DNA of 64,000 nucleotides from Deltaproteobacteria bacterium (GCA_024636215.1 JAGXHL010000033.1:34969-98968); one strand, 5' to 3'. Shown: positions 17,369 through 28,346, counted from the first letter of the stretch. Notes: generated by a model from the sequence alone, not told the origin. Translations and numbers: made by a program.

Positions 17369-18868
17369 TCAGCAGCTGCCTTTCCTGGTCAGCACAACCC
17401 AAATGGTTTTAAACAAGATCCTTATGTCCAAACCAAGGCTCCAGTTATCGATATATTGTAAATCCAGTGTGACAACCTCATCAAAATCATTAATCTGACT
17501 TCTGCCACTCACCTGCCACAAGCCGGTTATACCCGGTTTTATACTAATCCGTCGTCGATGCCAGTTTTCATACTGAGCAACTTCGCCCACTGTCGGTGGT
17601 CTTGTACCGACCAGACTCATTTCTCCTTTAAGAACGTTCCAGAACTGCGGCGTTTCATCAAGGCTGGTCATTCTCAGAAATTTGCCAAAAGAAGTGACAC
17701 GAGGATCGTTCTCTATTTTAAAAAACGCACCCTTCATTTTATTCTGACTCGCCAGACGGGCCTTATCGCTATCCGCATCCATCAACATTGAACGAAATTT
17801 CCAGATACGAAAACTCCGTCCGGACTCGCCAACTCTTTTTTGTCTGAAGAATATCGGGCCAGGAGACTCCACTTTAATGCCGAGCGCAATAATTGGCAAC
17901 AGCAGCAACAGAATAATCAGGCCAACAAGTGCGCCCAGGATATCCATGATTCTTTTCAAAAAAAGCTGTTGCGCATCAAGACTCTTCACATGAAAAGTTA
18001 ATATGGGAAGAGAGCCTTCGAAAAAACTCAAATCTCTTTGATAGCGGTCGACTTTGTAGAAATCAAGGATCATCCGAACCGTAACGCCCAACTCTTCGAG
18101 CTGTTGCAGATGTTCTTCGATATCAACGACCTGATCTTTCGCCAGACAGAAAACAACTTCATCAACGGGATAACGCTTGCAACTATCAAGGAGGTCGTCA
18201 AGCCGACCCAAAACCTTATATCCGGAGACACTGTCTTTGAGATCACCGCAGGCAACCTGTATTACACCAAGGACTCGAAGGCCCCAGTCGGCATGATTAT
18301 CAACCAGGGTAATAAACTCCTGAGCACGTTCTGTCGCCCCGACAATAAGGAGTTGTCTAAAGTTAAGTCCTTTACGACGGATGTAGCTGAGGATTAATTT
18401 CAGACAAATTCTTTCTATGAAAATAAACAGAAATGAGGCGATCAAAAAAACCAACGCAAGGCGCCGGCTGTAGAAGTCACGATCAAAAACCAGAATCATT
18501 GAAGACAGGAAAATACCGGCAAAAAAATGAACTGCGAAAATTCGGTAAAAAAGCTCTGATATCGTGATTTGCCTGATCGATTTATAGAGATTGTACTTTG
18601 TGAGGAGATAGTACCAAACAGGCAAAGCAGGCAGGAGAACCCAGGAGTACTCAGTTATCGTGCCAACCTCACCAGAGAGGAAGTGCCCTCTGAAATAATA
18701 AGCAAAAACAAAAGAGAAGACCACCAGAGACAAGTCAGCGGCGATTGTCAATTTATTCAGTAGTCTGGCTTGTTCTTTCAGCAAACCTGAAAACCCCAAA
18801 GACTTAATTAGCGCCCATCCGGAAACTCCGGATGGCCACGGTGCAGTTTTCGATCTGGACGCGAGCAA
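17369..18868 (-). CDS. WbaP-type polyprenyl-phosphate sugar-1-phosphate transferase
   Basis: A polytopic enzyme starting O-antigen or exopolysaccharide synthesis by moving a sugar-1-phosphate from a nucleotide sugar to undecaprenyl phosphate. The N-terminal half has four transmembrane segments and a CoA-binding-like domain ([19 protein letters not shown]). The C-terminal catalytic part begins [17 protein letters not shown] and contains [20 protein letters not shown], then [20 protein letters not shown] and [17 protein letters not shown]. No ATG exists near the 5' end. The longest frame starts at TTG 18868, and later TTG codons around 18810-18785 are alternatives, so the exact start is unsure. 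Sugar specificity (Gal, Glc or a HexNAc) cannot be assigned. Confidence 0.9.
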   Translation of the reverse strand: MLASRSKTAPWPSGVSGWALIKSLGFSGLLKEQARLLNKLTIAADLSLVVFSFVFAYYFRGHFLSGEVGTITEYSWVLLPALPVWYYLLTKYNLYKSIRQITISELFYRIFAVHFFAGIFLSSMILVFDRDFYSRRLALVFLIASFLFIFIERICLKLILSYIRRKGLNFRQLLIVGATERAQEFITLVDNHADWGLRVLGVIQVACGDLKDSVSGYKVLGRLDDLLDSCKRYPVDEVVFCLAKDQVVDIEEHLQQLEELGVTVRMILDFYKVDRYQRDLSFFEGSLPILTFHVKSLDAQQLFLKRIMDILGALVGLIILLLLLPIIALGIKVESPGPIFFRQKRVGESGRSFRIWKFRSMLMDADSDKARLASQNKMKGAFFKIENDPRVTSFGKFLRMTSLDETPQFWNVLKGEMSLVGTRPPTVGEVAQYENWHRRRISIKPGITGLWQVSGRSQINDFDEVVTLDLQYIDNWSLGLDIRILFKTIWVVLTRKGSC

Positions 18869-19037
18869 TTTTTTGCAAGGTCAAGGAAATCAAGGATTTG
18901 AGCGGAGGCGTAGTGCTTTACGCCGCACAATCAAATCCGCCGATTGACGCAGAGATTGCGGAAAAGGGCCGTTTCCAGACGAAAACTAATTATAGGCCAT
19001 CAACAAATTATAAATACCATTTCTTCACTTATGGAAA

Positions 19038-20462
19038 CTACCCTTCATGCCGCCCCCGCCCATAGATGTCGTCAAAGCGTACAATATCATCCTCACCGAG
19101 GTAACTACCGGATTGTACCTCGATCAACTCCAGCGGAATTTTACCGGGATTCTCAAGGCGGTGAAGAACAGCAAGCGGGATATACGTAGACTGATTTTCG
19201 GTCAGTGTAATCGTCTCCTCCCCGGTGGTGATCTTCGCTGTACCCTTGACCACAACCCAGTGTTCTGCACGATGGTGATGCAACTGACTTGATAATGACG
19301 CGCCAGGGTGCACAGTGATACGTTTTACCTGATAGCGCTCAGCAATATCTATGCACTCGTAATTACCCCAAGGACGGTTCACACATAGGTGAAGTGAGGC
19401 CTCATCGCGACCTTGCAACTTAAGGGTTTCAACAATTTTTTTAACATCCTGCACTTTGTCGCGGTGTGCCACCAAAACCGCATCAGGGGTTTCAATCACG
19501 ACATGGTCGTCAACCCCGACAGCGGTGACCAATCGGCTACTGGAATAGAAGTAACAATTGCGACTATCTCTAGTAGTAACATCACCCACAACCACATTAC
19601 CAGATTGATCCTTGTTTCCGATCTCCCACAAAGCCGACCATGAGCCAACATCACTCCAGCCGGCATCGAGCTGAATCACCACGCCCATGTCAGTTTTTTC
19701 CATAACCGCATAGTCGATGGAGTCACTGGGACAACAGCCAAAAAGCTCTTCGTCGATTCGGGTGAAATCAGAATCTTCGCACGCCTTCTCGGTCGCATCT
19801 CGGCACGTCTCCAGCATCTCGGGAGCAAACTTTTCTAGTTCCTGGAGAAAAACAGACGCCTTGAACATGAACATGCCGCTGTTCCAGTAGTAATCACCTG
19901 ACTCAATATATGTTCGAGCCGTTTCAATATCAGGTTTCTCAACAAAACGGCTGATCTGAAAAGCCTGTTTGACGTTGAGTTCTTCTCCGGCTTGAATGTA
20001 ACCGTAACCAGTCTCTGGTCCACTCGGCACGATGCCAAAGGTCACGAGATGCCCTTCTCGAGCCAGATTGGCTCCATTTTCAATACAGACCGCCAGAGCC
20101 TCAGGATTCTGGATCACGTGATCTGCCGGCAAAATAAGCAGCACGGGGTCTACTTCATTGTCCAACGACTTCAATGCTGCAAGTGCCACTGCCGGGGCAG
20201 TATTTCTGCCAACCGGTTCGAGAATTATGGCAGCCGGAGGGCGGTGAATAGTTCTTAGCTGCTCAGCGACCATGAAGCGATGACTCTCGTTACAGACAAT
20301 CACCGGCGCCCCAATATTATCAACACCACCCAGACGCAATATAGTGTTCTGCAGCATGGTGTGCTCATTGACCAGCGGCAGCATTTGTTTCGGGTGAAGT
20401 TCACGGGAAGCTGGCCATAGTCTTGTGCCGGACCCTCCTGACAATACAACGGGGATAATCAT
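19038..20462 (-). CDS. manC: Mannose-1-phosphate guanylyltransferase / mannose-6-phosphate isomerase
   Basis: A 474-residue bifunctional enzyme. The nucleotidyltransferase signature is VVLSGGSGTRLWPASR at 5-20, with FVEKPD at about 175. The C-terminal cupin has RPWGNYECID, HPGASLSSQLHHHRAEHWVV and the NQSTYIPLAVLHRLENPGKI motif of type II phosphomannose isomerases. It supplies GDP-mannose for gmd, fcl and per downstream. A strong GAGGAGGTAA ribosome site precedes the ATG. No phosphomannomutase gene (manB) is in the window. Confidence 0.95.
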   Translation of the reverse strand: MIIPVVLSGGSGTRLWPASRELHPKQMLPLVNEHTMLQNTILRLGGVDNIGAPVIVCNESHRFMVAEQLRTIHRPPAAIILEPVGRNTAPAVALAALKSLDNEVDPVLLILPADHVIQNPEALAVCIENGANLAREGHLVTFGIVPSGPETGYGYIQAGEELNVKQAFQISRFVEKPDIETARTYIESGDYYWNSGMFMFKASVFLQELEKFAPEMLETCRDATEKACEDSDFTRIDEELFGCCPSDSIDYAVMEKTDMGVVIQLDAGWSDVGSWSALWEIGNKDQSGNVVVGDVTTRDSRNCYFYSSSRLVTAVGVDDHVVIETPDAVLVAHRDKVQDVKKIVETLKLQGRDEASLHLCVNRPWGNYECIDIAERYQVKRITVHPGASLSSQLHHHRAEHWVVVKGTAKITTGEETITLTENQSTYIPLAVLHRLENPGKIPLELIEVQSGSYLGEDDIVRFDDIYGRGRHEG

Positions 20463-20807
20463 AATTTACATTTACCTCCTCATTCAATCTTGCCTATCAT
20501 ATCAAAGCTAAATTAACAGATTAATTACAAACCGATATAAAACAGTGCACTACCACGGGCTTAAGCCCGTTGCATCATAAGGTCCAAGCTTCGCTCCCCG
20601 CTGGCGTCTTGAGCAGCAGGCACTTCAATCCACAGGCGCTCACGCCTATGGGATTACGGTGCAAGAACGAAGCTCATACATGGCAGTTAGCTATAGTATT
20701 TTTTCGTTTCTGAACCTTGCGTAATATGAATCAAACATCCCTTTGGATCTATATGTAAAAAACAAAAAGCAGCATTGTCCCTAAGTAAAGGAGCTGCATC
20801 CTTTTCT
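20463..20807. other. Intergenic region with palindromes between manC and the GT4 gene
   Basis: No gene is visible in this 345 bp. It holds a perfect 16-nt palindrome, acgggcttaagcccgt, at 20555-20570. Further on is a small dyad, aggcgctcacgcct, near 20634. The manC leader with its ribosome site lies at the low-coordinate end, and the region probably contains the manC promoter. Confidence 0.5.
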
Positions 20808-21950
20808 TTACGGCACCTCATTAAAACTAATCATGGCCTGCTGTACAAAGTGATCAAACTTTTTTAAGAACACTTTAGATGAAAACTCAAGGGCTTTATC
20901 CCTACATGAACCCGGATCAAATACTTTAGATTCAGCTTCAAACCGATGTACCGCGTCAACAATTGAACAGATTGTTTGTTCAGGAAAAAAAAGTCCAGTA
21001 GGATGATTCGAATTGAGTCCTGAGACTGTCTCCAGAGCACCACCTTTACCGTATGCAATAACCGGTGTTCCACAGGCTTGAGCCTCAACTGGTGCAATAC
21101 CAAAATCCTCATTTGCAGCAAAAACAAAAGCTTTAGCTTTCTGGTATAAGGCTTTCAACTCATCGTTAGCCTGGTATCCAAGGAGTTGAACATTCGATTT
21201 AGCGAATTTTTTACAAGTCTCCATTTCAGGTCCATCACCAACGACTATCAATCTTTTGTCAGGCATAGAAGAAAAAGCTTCGACAATTAATGATACCTTT
21301 TTGTACGGGACGAGTCTCGATGCCGTTAGATAATAATCTTGTTTGTCGACACAAAGGTCGAAAAATTCTACGTCAACAGGAGGATAAATCACCGTTGATT
21401 GGCGTCTATAAATTTTATGAATTCTAGAAGCTATAAATCTTGAATTTGCAATGAAATAATCTACGCTATTTGCCGTTCTTGAGTCCCATAGACGCATATA
21501 ATGTAAAAGTAGGCGAGTACATGCTGAGGCTATACCCTTCTGCAACCCCGCTTCTTTAAGGTACTGGTGTTGCAGGTCCCATGCATACCTCATAGGGGAA
21601 TGACAGTAACAGATATGAACCTGATCAGGACTTGTGATAACGCCCTTTGCAACAGCATGACTGCATGAAATAATTAAATCGTATGAAGAAAGGTCAAATT
21701 GTTCAACCGCCAGCGGCATGAGAGGGAGGTAATATCGATACTTACGTTTAGCAAATGGAAGACGTTGAATTATAGAAGTTGTCGCTCGTTTATGTTGAAG
21801 GACTTTACGCTCATCAGAAGAGAGGAAGTCGACCATGGCGAACAAATCAGCCTCAGGATATAAACTGATTAATTCTGCTAAAACCCGTTCAGCGCCGGCA
21901 ATAGTAACTAGCCAATCGTGAACTAAGGCAATTTTAATTTGTCTTTGCAT
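20808..21950 (-). CDS. GT4-family glycosyltransferase (WbaZ-like mannosyltransferase candidate)
   Basis: A 380-residue retaining GT-B glycosyltransferase. The start is IALVHDWLVTIAGAERVLAE, with the glycine-rich acceptor loop. The middle has ICYCHSPMRYAWDLQHQYL and ANSRFIASRIHKIYRRQSTV, and the C-domain has EDFGIAPVEAQACGTPVIAY with the E-x7-E nucleotide-sugar motif. The HSPMRY...W and IYPPVD stretches are typical of WbaZ/WbaC-like mannosyl or rhamnosyl transferases of O-antigen loci. A truncated homologue remains at 33781. Acceptor and donor are not determinable. Confidence 0.88.
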   Translation of the reverse strand: MQRQIKIALVHDWLVTIAGAERVLAELISLYPEADLFAMVDFLSSDERKVLQHKRATTSIIQRLPFAKRKYRYYLPLMPLAVEQFDLSSYDLIISCSHAVAKGVITSPDQVHICYCHSPMRYAWDLQHQYLKEAGLQKGIASACTRLLLHYMRLWDSRTANSVDYFIANSRFIASRIHKIYRRQSTVIYPPVDVEFFDLCVDKQDYYLTASRLVPYKKVSLIVEAFSSMPDKRLIVVGDGPEMETCKKFAKSNVQLLGYQANDELKALYQKAKAFVFAANEDFGIAPVEAQACGTPVIAYGKGGALETVSGLNSNHPTGLFFPEQTICSIVDAVHRFEAESKVFDPGSCRDKALEFSSKVFLKKFDHFVQQAMISFNEVP

Positions 21951-21984
21951 TATACGTCTTGCATATTAAGGAAGGTCTTTGTCT

Positions 21985-22731
21985 CTACCACCCCAAAAAT
22001 GATCTTAACCATACTGTGTAAGGTTGCGATATCCACCATTTCAAAGGAACGTGACCGTAATGTTTCCGTACTGTTTTAATAGACTCTTGATAATGTTTCT
22101 TCCGTGAATTTCGTGTTTTAGTTTTTTCGTGAACTCTGTTCACAGCTACAAAATCATCGATGAGTTTCATAGGGCCAAAGTTTCTGTATAAACGCCACCA
22201 AAGGTCATAATCCATCGAAAACTGAAGATTTTCATCAACCCCCTGAACAATCTCCCACGCAGAACGCCTAATTAATGTTGCAGGTTGAGATACTATACAA
22301 CGAAAAGCCAACCGGCGTTCGTTAAAGCTCTCTACCCATACCGGTTTTCGCTTTCCAGTTTTTTGGTGTAAATTCCACACACGCCCATAAACTGCAGGCA
22401 GATTTAAATTCAGTTCTAACCCCTTAACAAGCTTTACCAGGCCATTTGGCAGAAGAAAATCATCACTGTTCAGCCAACACACATATGGAGCTTTCCCTAA
22501 AGCAACCCCTTCATTTATTGCTGCTGCCTGTCCACGGTCAACATGGCTACGCCATTGTGTTAGAGATTTTTCCCATTTTTTTATAACGGCAACTGAGTTG
22601 TCCGTTGACCCTCCATCCAGCACAAAAACTTCAACGGGGATCTCTTGTTGAAAAATCGAGGTCAAAGTGTCATCTAGAAACTGACCTTGATTAAACGAAG
22701 GCACCACAATTGTTACCAAGGGTTCAGTCAT
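21985..22731 (-). CDS. GT2-family glycosyltransferase
   Basis: A 248-residue GT-A enzyme. It has [20 protein letters not shown] at the N-terminus, [12 protein letters not shown] with the nucleotide-binding Asp residues, and [13 protein letters not shown] providing the DxD-like metal site. The C-terminal helices include [18 protein letters not shown]. Length is normal for a soluble O-antigen inverting transferase. The start overlaps the end of fcl by 4 bp, so translation is coupled with GDP-fucose synthesis. Confidence 0.9.
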   Translation of the reverse strand: MTEPLVTIVVPSFNQGQFLDDTLTSIFQQEIPVEVFVLDGGSTDNSVAVIKKWEKSLTQWRSHVDRGQAAAINEGVALGKAPYVCWLNSDDFLLPNGLVKLVKGLELNLNLPAVYGRVWNLHQKTGKRKPVWVESFNERRLAFRCIVSQPATLIRRSAWEIVQGVDENLQFSMDYDLWWRLYRNFGPMKLIDDFVAVNRVHEKTKTRNSRKKHYQESIKTVRKHYGHVPLKWWISQPYTVWLRSFLGW

Positions 22732-23672
22732 GTGTCCATATCGCCCAACTTGGTTTTAAAATCAGCATATGCCTTCGAAATACCAGAACTCAACGATGTT
22801 CTAGACTGCCAGCCCAACTTGCGCATACGTCCAACGTCTAACAACTTTCTTGGTGTGCCATCTGGCTTAGTTTCGTCGAAGGCAATCTCAGCATCCAAGC
22901 CCACTTCATTCATTACAACCTTAGCAAGCTCGCGAATAGTAACATCTTTACCAGTCCCAATATTGAAGAGACCATCTCGAACTTCATCTAACTCCATTAA
23001 AAACACACATGCATCGGCCATATCATCAACATAAAGGAATTCGCGCATAGGGCGACCAGAACCCCACACTTCAAACCTTTGCGAACCGTTAATCTTGGCT
23101 TCATGTGCTTTACGAATCAACGCGGGTAAAACATGGCTATTATGAAGATCATAGTTATCATTTGGGCCGTACAAGTTAGTAGGCATTACAGAAACGTATT
23201 CTGTACCGTATTGGAGGTTATAGCTCTCACATAACTTGATTCCAGCAATTTTGGCTAGAGCATAGGGTTCATTCGTCTGCTCTAAAGGCCCCGTCAATAA
23301 AGAATCTTCACGAATCGGTTGCGGGCAATTGCGTGGATATATACAGCTAGAGCCCAAAAACATCAACCTTTGCACATTGGCTCGCCAGGCAGCATGAATG
23401 ATGTTTGCCTCAATCATGAGATTTTGATAAATAAATTCAGCCCGGAATGTGTTATTAGCATGTATCCCCCCAACTTTAGCAGCGGCTAAAAAAACATATT
23501 CTGGTTTCACCTCAGCAAAAAAATCACTCACTGAGGCCTGATCCAACAAGTCCAACTCTGCATGTGTTTTTGTCACCAAGTTTTTGTAGCCAGCACTTTG
23601 AAGACGACGTATGAGTGCCGACCCAACCATACCTGAATGACCGGCAACATAAATTTTTGTATTAATATCCAT
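22728..23672 (-). CDS. fcl: GDP-L-fucose synthase
   Basis: A short-chain dehydrogenase that epimerises and reduces GDP-4-keto-6-deoxymannose to GDP-L-fucose with NADPH. It begins [20 protein letters not shown], containing the GxxGxxG cofactor loop. Further on are [20 protein letters not shown] with the catalytic Ser, [17 protein letters not shown] with Tyr-x3-Lys, and [14 protein letters not shown] place the start at ATG 23672, 4 nt after the gmd stop; an earlier ATG at 23693 lies inside gmd and lacks family similarity. Confidence 0.95.
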   Translation of the reverse strand: MDINTKIYVAGHSGMVGSALIRRLQSAGYKNLVTKTHAELDLLDQASVSDFFAEVKPEYVFLAAAKVGGIHANNTFRAEFIYQNLMIEANIIHAAWRANVQRLMFLGSSCIYPRNCPQPIREDSLLTGPLEQTNEPYALAKIAGIKLCESYNLQYGTEYVSVMPTNLYGPNDNYDLHNSHVLPALIRKAHEAKINGSQRFEVWGSGRPMREFLYVDDMADACVFLMELDEVRDGLFNIGTGKDVTIRELAKVVMNEVGLDAEIAFDETKPDGTPRKLLDVGRMRKLGWQSRTSLSSGISKAYADFKTKLGDMDT

Positions 23673-23676
23673 GGAT

Positions 23677-24759
23677 TTACTCGTGATAGTCATAAGCTGC
23701 GTATCCGTGTTTCTTCACCAAAGCATCTCTCTCTGCACCTTTAAGGTCTTCTCTTACCATTTCAATAACAAGATCCTCAAAACTGGTCTTGGGAGTCCAA
23801 CCTAACTTTTCGCGAGCTTTAGTTGGATCGCCAAGCAATGTTTCTACCTCAGTTGGCCTGTAATAACGTGGATCAACACGAACGATATCATTGCCATGCT
23901 GATCACAGCCCACTTCATCGGTACCATGTCCACTCCAAGAGACTTCTAAACCCAACTCCTTGGCTGCAATGTCCACAAAATCACGTACGCTGTACTGCAC
24001 ACCAGTTGCAATAACAAAATCGTCAGGTACATCCTGCTGTAACATCAGCCACTGCATCTCAACATAATCTTGAGCGTGGCCCCAATCTCTGAGTGCATCA
24101 AGGTTCCCTAGGTACAGGCAATCCTGCATTCCTAATTTGATGCGCGCTAAGGCACGCGTGATCTTGCGTGTAACAAAAGTTTCACCACGGACGGGGCTTT
24201 CATGATTAAAAAGTATCCCATTACAAGCGTATATGCCATATGCCTCACGATAATTAACCGTTATCCAATAACCATAAAGCTTAGCCACTGCATAAGGGCT
24301 CCGCGGATAGAATGGTGTCGTTTCCTTTTGTGGCGTTTCCTGCACTAATCCATATAGTTCTGAGGTTGACGCTTGGTAGAAACGAGTTTTCTTTTCCAAC
24401 CCAAGCAAACGGATAGCCTCGAGGATACGCAGAGTTCCAATTCCATCCGCGTTAGCTGTGTATTCTGGAGTTTCAAAACTCACGGCTACATGACTCATTG
24501 CCGCCAGGTTATAGATTTCATCTGGCTGGACCTCTTGAATGATTCTGATGAGATTAGTTGAATCTGTAAGGTCTCCATGATGGAGAATTAAGTGCCTATT
24601 GTGCACATGAGGATCCTGATACAAATGATCTATACGATCAGTGTTAAAAAGAGAAGATCGTCTCTTGACCCCATGCACCTCATATCCTTTTTTGAGTAAG
24701 AACTCCGCAAGATAAGATCCGTCCTGTCCAGTAATCCCTGTAATTAAAGCTACTTTCAT
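23677..24759 (-). CDS. gmd: GDP-mannose 4,6-dehydratase
   Basis: A 360-residue NADP-dependent dehydratase. It begins [20 protein letters not shown], then has [20 protein letters not shown] with the Arg-rich GDP-mannose grip. The catalytic sequence is [10 protein letters not shown] and [14 protein letters not shown]. Its product GDP-4-keto-6-deoxymannose is the shared precursor of GDP-L-fucose (fcl) and GDP-perosamine (per), both encoded in this locus. Confidence 0.97.
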   Translation of the reverse strand: MKVALITGITGQDGSYLAEFLLKKGYEVHGVKRRSSLFNTDRIDHLYQDPHVHNRHLILHHGDLTDSTNLIRIIQEVQPDEIYNLAAMSHVAVSFETPEYTANADGIGTLRILEAIRLLGLEKKTRFYQASTSELYGLVQETPQKETTPFYPRSPYAVAKLYGYWITVNYREAYGIYACNGILFNHESPVRGETFVTRKITRALARIKLGMQDCLYLGNLDALRDWGHAQDYVEMQWLMLQQDVPDDFVIATGVQYSVRDFVDIAAKELGLEVSWSGHGTDEVGCDQHGNDIVRVDPRYYRPTEVETLLGDPTKAREKLGWTPKTSFEDLVIEMVREDLKGAERDALVKKHGYAAYDYHE

Positions 24760-24913
24760 TGTTAAACCTCATTAATTTTTTAGTAACGAATTTATAAAAT
24801 ATAAATGGGAGGGCTTCTCCTCTCAATGAATCCACAATAAATCGAGTCTCTTGAGTTGACTTGGCATAATCTATTCGCTTCATGTCAAGACTTTTGCAGG
24901 AGGCTCAATCGTT

Positions 24914-27037
24914 TCAATTATCGTAAGAAATGGATATATCACTAACCTGAACTATTTTGTCTTGTTCGATATCATAGACTTTCATATTTTCAATCAAACC
25001 CAGCCCTTCAGTAATATCGAGATAACTGAGTTCACCATTTGCAGTACGAGATTCTCGAAATTTTGGTTTCGTATATTTTTCAACCGAAACCTTGACAGTA
25101 CTCTTCTCAAGAACATCATTCCTTAGGAAAAAAGCATTATTACCACCACTGTTTGTACCAATAAGGGTATAGCCCTTTTCTAGAGCCAAGCTTTCTAGAG
25201 CAGAAAGTGATGCTCCAGCATAGAGCCAGGAGAAATGTTTTTTTGTCCGATCAAATTTAGCATCATAAGGGACAGTTACTTTAGCAATTGACCCGAAAAT
25301 CCCATTGTATTCGCAAACAACAATTTGAGGAGATATTGTGTTTATAGCTTTCCACAGCCAATAGTCCACTCCATCTATGTCAATGGAAAGCAAACCAATC
25401 TCACCTTCAAAGCCATTTTCAGACAAAAGTTGATTAACATTTTCACTATCGATGAAGACATCTACAGCCTTCAAACTGTAACGCCAATACAAATCACTCG
25501 ATTTAACTTTGTCCATATATTCTGTGCTACTGTCTAATATCATGCCCCTCCAATTGTCTTTTTCAAGGAGCAGACGTGTGTTTGCTTCTGTGTAATCCCC
25601 AGTGCCAATTTCTACAAAAGATTTATTAATCTTTTTGCAATTTGAAATTAGGTATTGAATAAGTCCGTCTTCATCCCACTGCGAATAAGCCTTGTAACCA
25701 TGATCCGAAAACTCACTTGAGGGGTTGATTGTCAGGGCAATTTGAGCCAATCCAACAGTTGTATTGGAAACATGGCGATTTGCATCAAGCACACATTGAT
25801 TTTGTACAACCCGAAGACTCTCAACACTTGTCAAAAGCTGATCATTCCCTCCGCGAAGGCTCTCAACACTTGTCAAAAGCTGATCATTCCCTCCGCTAAG
25901 ACTCTCAACATTTGCCAAAAGCTGATCATTCCCTCTGCGAAGAGTTTCCAGGCTAGTCATAAATTGATGATGATTATTTATTGTGGCTTCGATGTGCGCC
26001 ATTACACACCCTGCTAATCTGGAGTTGTCAGTACTGACTCCTTTGACCAGATCAGTTATTTGACTATTCGTATACTTATTAACCGCATTTAAGTCATTAA
26101 AAACTCTTTGTGTTTGTAATTCTAGCAAATCAGTTATTGTTGGCATCAATGCGTCAAAGACTCGGGCGGTTAGACTATTCATTAATCGATTATAAACTCG
26201 ATAGATCAAGGACCTTTTGACATATCCTTTAACGCGAGTCTTTATCTTCGCCGCAAAAGGCATTGTCGATTGTTCTGAGGCGCAAAATTCATTCTCATCC
26301 TTAACGCGGATCGCCTCTAGTGATGGGCAATATAAAGAGCGAAGGAATTTTCTGGCTCTGACATATTTATCCCATTCAAGCTGGAAATTCCGTGTACTGA
26401 TCCCCCCCAGCACAAAACGAGAAACAGGAAGCGGGATGTGTTTAACGCGTGCACGTCTTTTCATAACTGCATTCAACAACACATTGTACTCTCCGCTGGC
26501 TTCTGGAAATTGTTTGCAAAAGAATGAACACTTCTTCAAGACCCAGCGCCTATAAAATGTGGCCTGATGATGAATAGATTCATTAAAAAGTTGCCGCCGA
26601 TTGCGCATATATCCCAAATCAAGCAAGTTTCCCGCAACAAAGGAATCATGATCGTGAGTATCTGCAGAGCTCAAATAAACAGGCAGAAGATTACCAAACA
26701 CAATATCAGCATTATTTTTTTCAAAAAAAGAAGAGACTGACGCACAGGTATTTTCATCATAAAACACGTCCCCAGAGTTTAAAAATATAACGATATCTCC
26801 AGTAGCCGCTCGAGAGCCCTTTTCCATAGCATCATAGACGCCTTCATCTTTTTCACTAACAAAGTATGCTACTGAATACTCATCAACAATAGACTGCGTC
26901 CCATCAGTGGAACCGCCATCAATGACTATGTGTTCCGTAGTAATGCCTTTTTGGCGACTTACCGAATTCAGTGTAAGACGGATAGTGTCACGTGTATTCA
27001 AACATACTGTAATAATGGATACTTTGTTGACTTTCAC
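24914..27037 (-). CDS. Fusion protein: GT2 glycosyltransferase plus C-terminal FkbM-like methyltransferase domain
   Basis: A 707-residue three-part protein. Residues 1-240 are a GT2 domain (SIITVCLNTRDTIRLTLNSV, IVIDGGSTDGTQ, IFLNSGDVFYDE, HHQATFYRRW), clearly paralogous to the 305-residue transferase at 32836. Residues 270-440 form a linker predicted to be helical, containing three to four copies of a 14-residue repeat, GNDQLLTSVESLRG. Residues 460-640 look like a SAM-dependent methyltransferase: SFVEIGTGDYTEANTRLLLE as motif I, then LLSIDIDGVDYWLW. A plausible role is adding and then capping or O-methylating a sugar, as chain-terminating methyltransferases do with coiled-coil rulers in ABC-exporter O-antigens. 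That role is inference. Confidence 0.8.
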   Translation of the reverse strand: MKVNKVSIITVCLNTRDTIRLTLNSVSRQKGITTEHIVIDGGSTDGTQSIVDEYSVAYFVSEKDEGVYDAMEKGSRAATGDIVIFLNSGDVFYDENTCASVSSFFEKNNADIVFGNLLPVYLSSADTHDHDSFVAGNLLDLGYMRNRRQLFNESIHHQATFYRRWVLKKCSFFCKQFPEASGEYNVLLNAVMKRRARVKHIPLPVSRFVLGGISTRNFQLEWDKYVRARKFLRSLYCPSLEAIRVKDENEFCASEQSTMPFAAKIKTRVKGYVKRSLIYRVYNRLMNSLTARVFDALMPTITDLLELQTQRVFNDLNAVNKYTNSQITDLVKGVSTDNSRLAGCVMAHIEATINNHHQFMTSLETLRRGNDQLLANVESLSGGNDQLLTSVESLRGGNDQLLTSVESLRVVQNQCVLDANRHVSNTTVGLAQIALTINPSSEFSDHGYKAYSQWDEDGLIQYLISNCKKINKSFVEIGTGDYTEANTRLLLEKDNWRGMILDSSTEYMDKVKSSDLYWRYSLKAVDVFIDSENVNQLLSENGFEGEIGLLSIDIDGVDYWLWKAINTISPQIVVCEYNGIFGSIAKVTVPYDAKFDRTKKHFSWLYAGASLSALESLALEKGYTLIGTNSGGNNAFFLRNDVLEKSTVKVSVEKYTKPKFRESRTANGELSYLDITEGLGLIENMKVYDIEQDKIVQVSDISISYDN
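25812..25940. repeat. 42-nt in-frame tandem repeat inside the GT2-methyltransferase gene
   Basis: Three near-identical 42-nt units at about 25812-25853, 25854-25895 and 25896-25940 encode the 14-residue repeat QLL..VESL.GGND. The first two units are almost perfect copies, so the array is recent and could vary in number. Confidence 0.85.
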
Positions 27038-28305
27038 GTAGAACTCCCATCAGTCTCATGAAGAGTATAGTCTATTGCTTCATACAATCTCTTGGAAAGG
27101 TTAATAGTCGATTGTTTCGATTGCTGGAAGAGCGTTTCAGGCGGAGGTTGACGATAAATTGCGTTAAGAAAAAGTTCCATTTTGTCAACCAAGTCTTCTG
27201 GATTCTTCTTTTTAAACAAGACCACAGAATCCCGATCAAGAGGTAGCTCATAATTAATCTTAATATCTGAGGCGATGGCACGAATACCGAGACTAACAGC
27301 ATCGTAAATTGCTCCACCACCGGGACCACCTTCGAACAAAGTTGGCTGAATAACTGCGACGGAAGACTTCATCAATTCTAGCTGGTCATCCTTTGGGATA
27401 TAACCTAAAAAAGTTACTGAGTCACTGACATCTAAATCCGATACGAGCCTGTGTAATCGGTCGATATACTCAGGCTCTCTGGGTTCCTGCATTCTTCCTG
27501 TAAAAACAAAATCTACATCAAGACCTCTATCTCTAGAAATCCTCGCTGCTTCTATAACAGTTTCAGTGGACTTATGGATCCAGAACTGATTACAAATAAA
27601 AAAGTATTTTCGTTTTATACCGTATTTAGTCATCAATTCCGGGCGTGGTGTCAACTTATCAAATTCAATAATCGGAGCAAACGGAAGATCAAATATTTGA
27701 TCAGGATCCGCATCATAAAAACTTATCATGTCAGCTTTTGCATCTCGTGAATTTATAATCATCGGTTTCCCCGAGGCCAAAAGACCAAAGATTCGTTCAT
27801 CACGGACTTTTTGAGCCTCATCATTAAAAAATTCAGGATAATGTTTGGGCTGACAATCTGGCCAATAAGTTACGTAAGGAAGACTCGTGGGCAAAATAAA
27901 AATCGACGGCAGAAAAACATCGATCTTCATCTCTGACTGAAGTCTCTCTATCGACTTGACGTCCTGTTCGCACTCAACAACCTCCATACGAGGGCAAGCT
28001 TCAAGATAAAAATCGTAAGCATTCGGCTCTTGCTTGATGACTCTATCAGTAATAGGACCAATGCGTTTCGTAAAAGCCCTTAGACATTGTTTAAGAAAGG
28101 GAATTTTCTTCAGCTTTTCTTTGAGAACCGGTGACGTTAATTGCTCGATTTTTTCATTTGAACGTGGGCATAGAAAAATAATGTCATTCTGGCTTTCAAG
28201 GGCCAGTCCACGGATTATATTTTTCAAAAAATCATTTGCGCCGATATTGACCAGAAACTCATGTGACAGAATTCCTATGCGAAGTTTTCTTTTAGCTATG
28301 CTCAT
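27034..28305 (-). CDS. GT4-like glycosyltransferase
   Basis: A 423-residue protein with a GT-B layout. The N-terminus is RIGILSHEFLVNIGANDFLK, with an acceptor domain. The C-domain has FFICNQFWIHKSTETVIEAA, then GRMQEPREPEYIDRLHRLVS, and a donor site PTLFEGGPGGGAIYDAVSLG, similar to the E-G-G-P loop of family 1/4 transferases. It overlaps the next gene by 4 bp. Its base composition is A+T-rich like its neighbours. Its substrate is unknown. Confidence 0.82.
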   Translation of the reverse strand: MSIAKRKLRIGILSHEFLVNIGANDFLKNIIRGLALESQNDIIFLCPRSNEKIEQLTSPVLKEKLKKIPFLKQCLRAFTKRIGPITDRVIKQEPNAYDFYLEACPRMEVVECEQDVKSIERLQSEMKIDVFLPSIFILPTSLPYVTYWPDCQPKHYPEFFNDEAQKVRDERIFGLLASGKPMIINSRDAKADMISFYDADPDQIFDLPFAPIIEFDKLTPRPELMTKYGIKRKYFFICNQFWIHKSTETVIEAARISRDRGLDVDFVFTGRMQEPREPEYIDRLHRLVSDLDVSDSVTFLGYIPKDDQLELMKSSVAVIQPTLFEGGPGGGAIYDAVSLGIRAIASDIKINYELPLDRDSVVLFKKKNPEDLVDKMELFLNAIYRQPPPETLFQQSKQSTINLSKRLYEAIDYTLHETDGSST

Positions 28306-28346
28306 TTAGAGGGGCTCCATAGGTAAAATCAATAAGAGATAAAACT

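Noticed and set aside
25812..25940. CRISPR-like repeats
   Set aside because: The 42-nt units are adjacent, lack spacers and encode an in-frame peptide repeat within a larger protein.
24914..27037. Diversity-generating retroelement suggested by the bundle proteins' similarity to Avd
   Set aside because: No reverse transcriptase and no template/variable repeat pair with adenine-directed differences is visible in the window.
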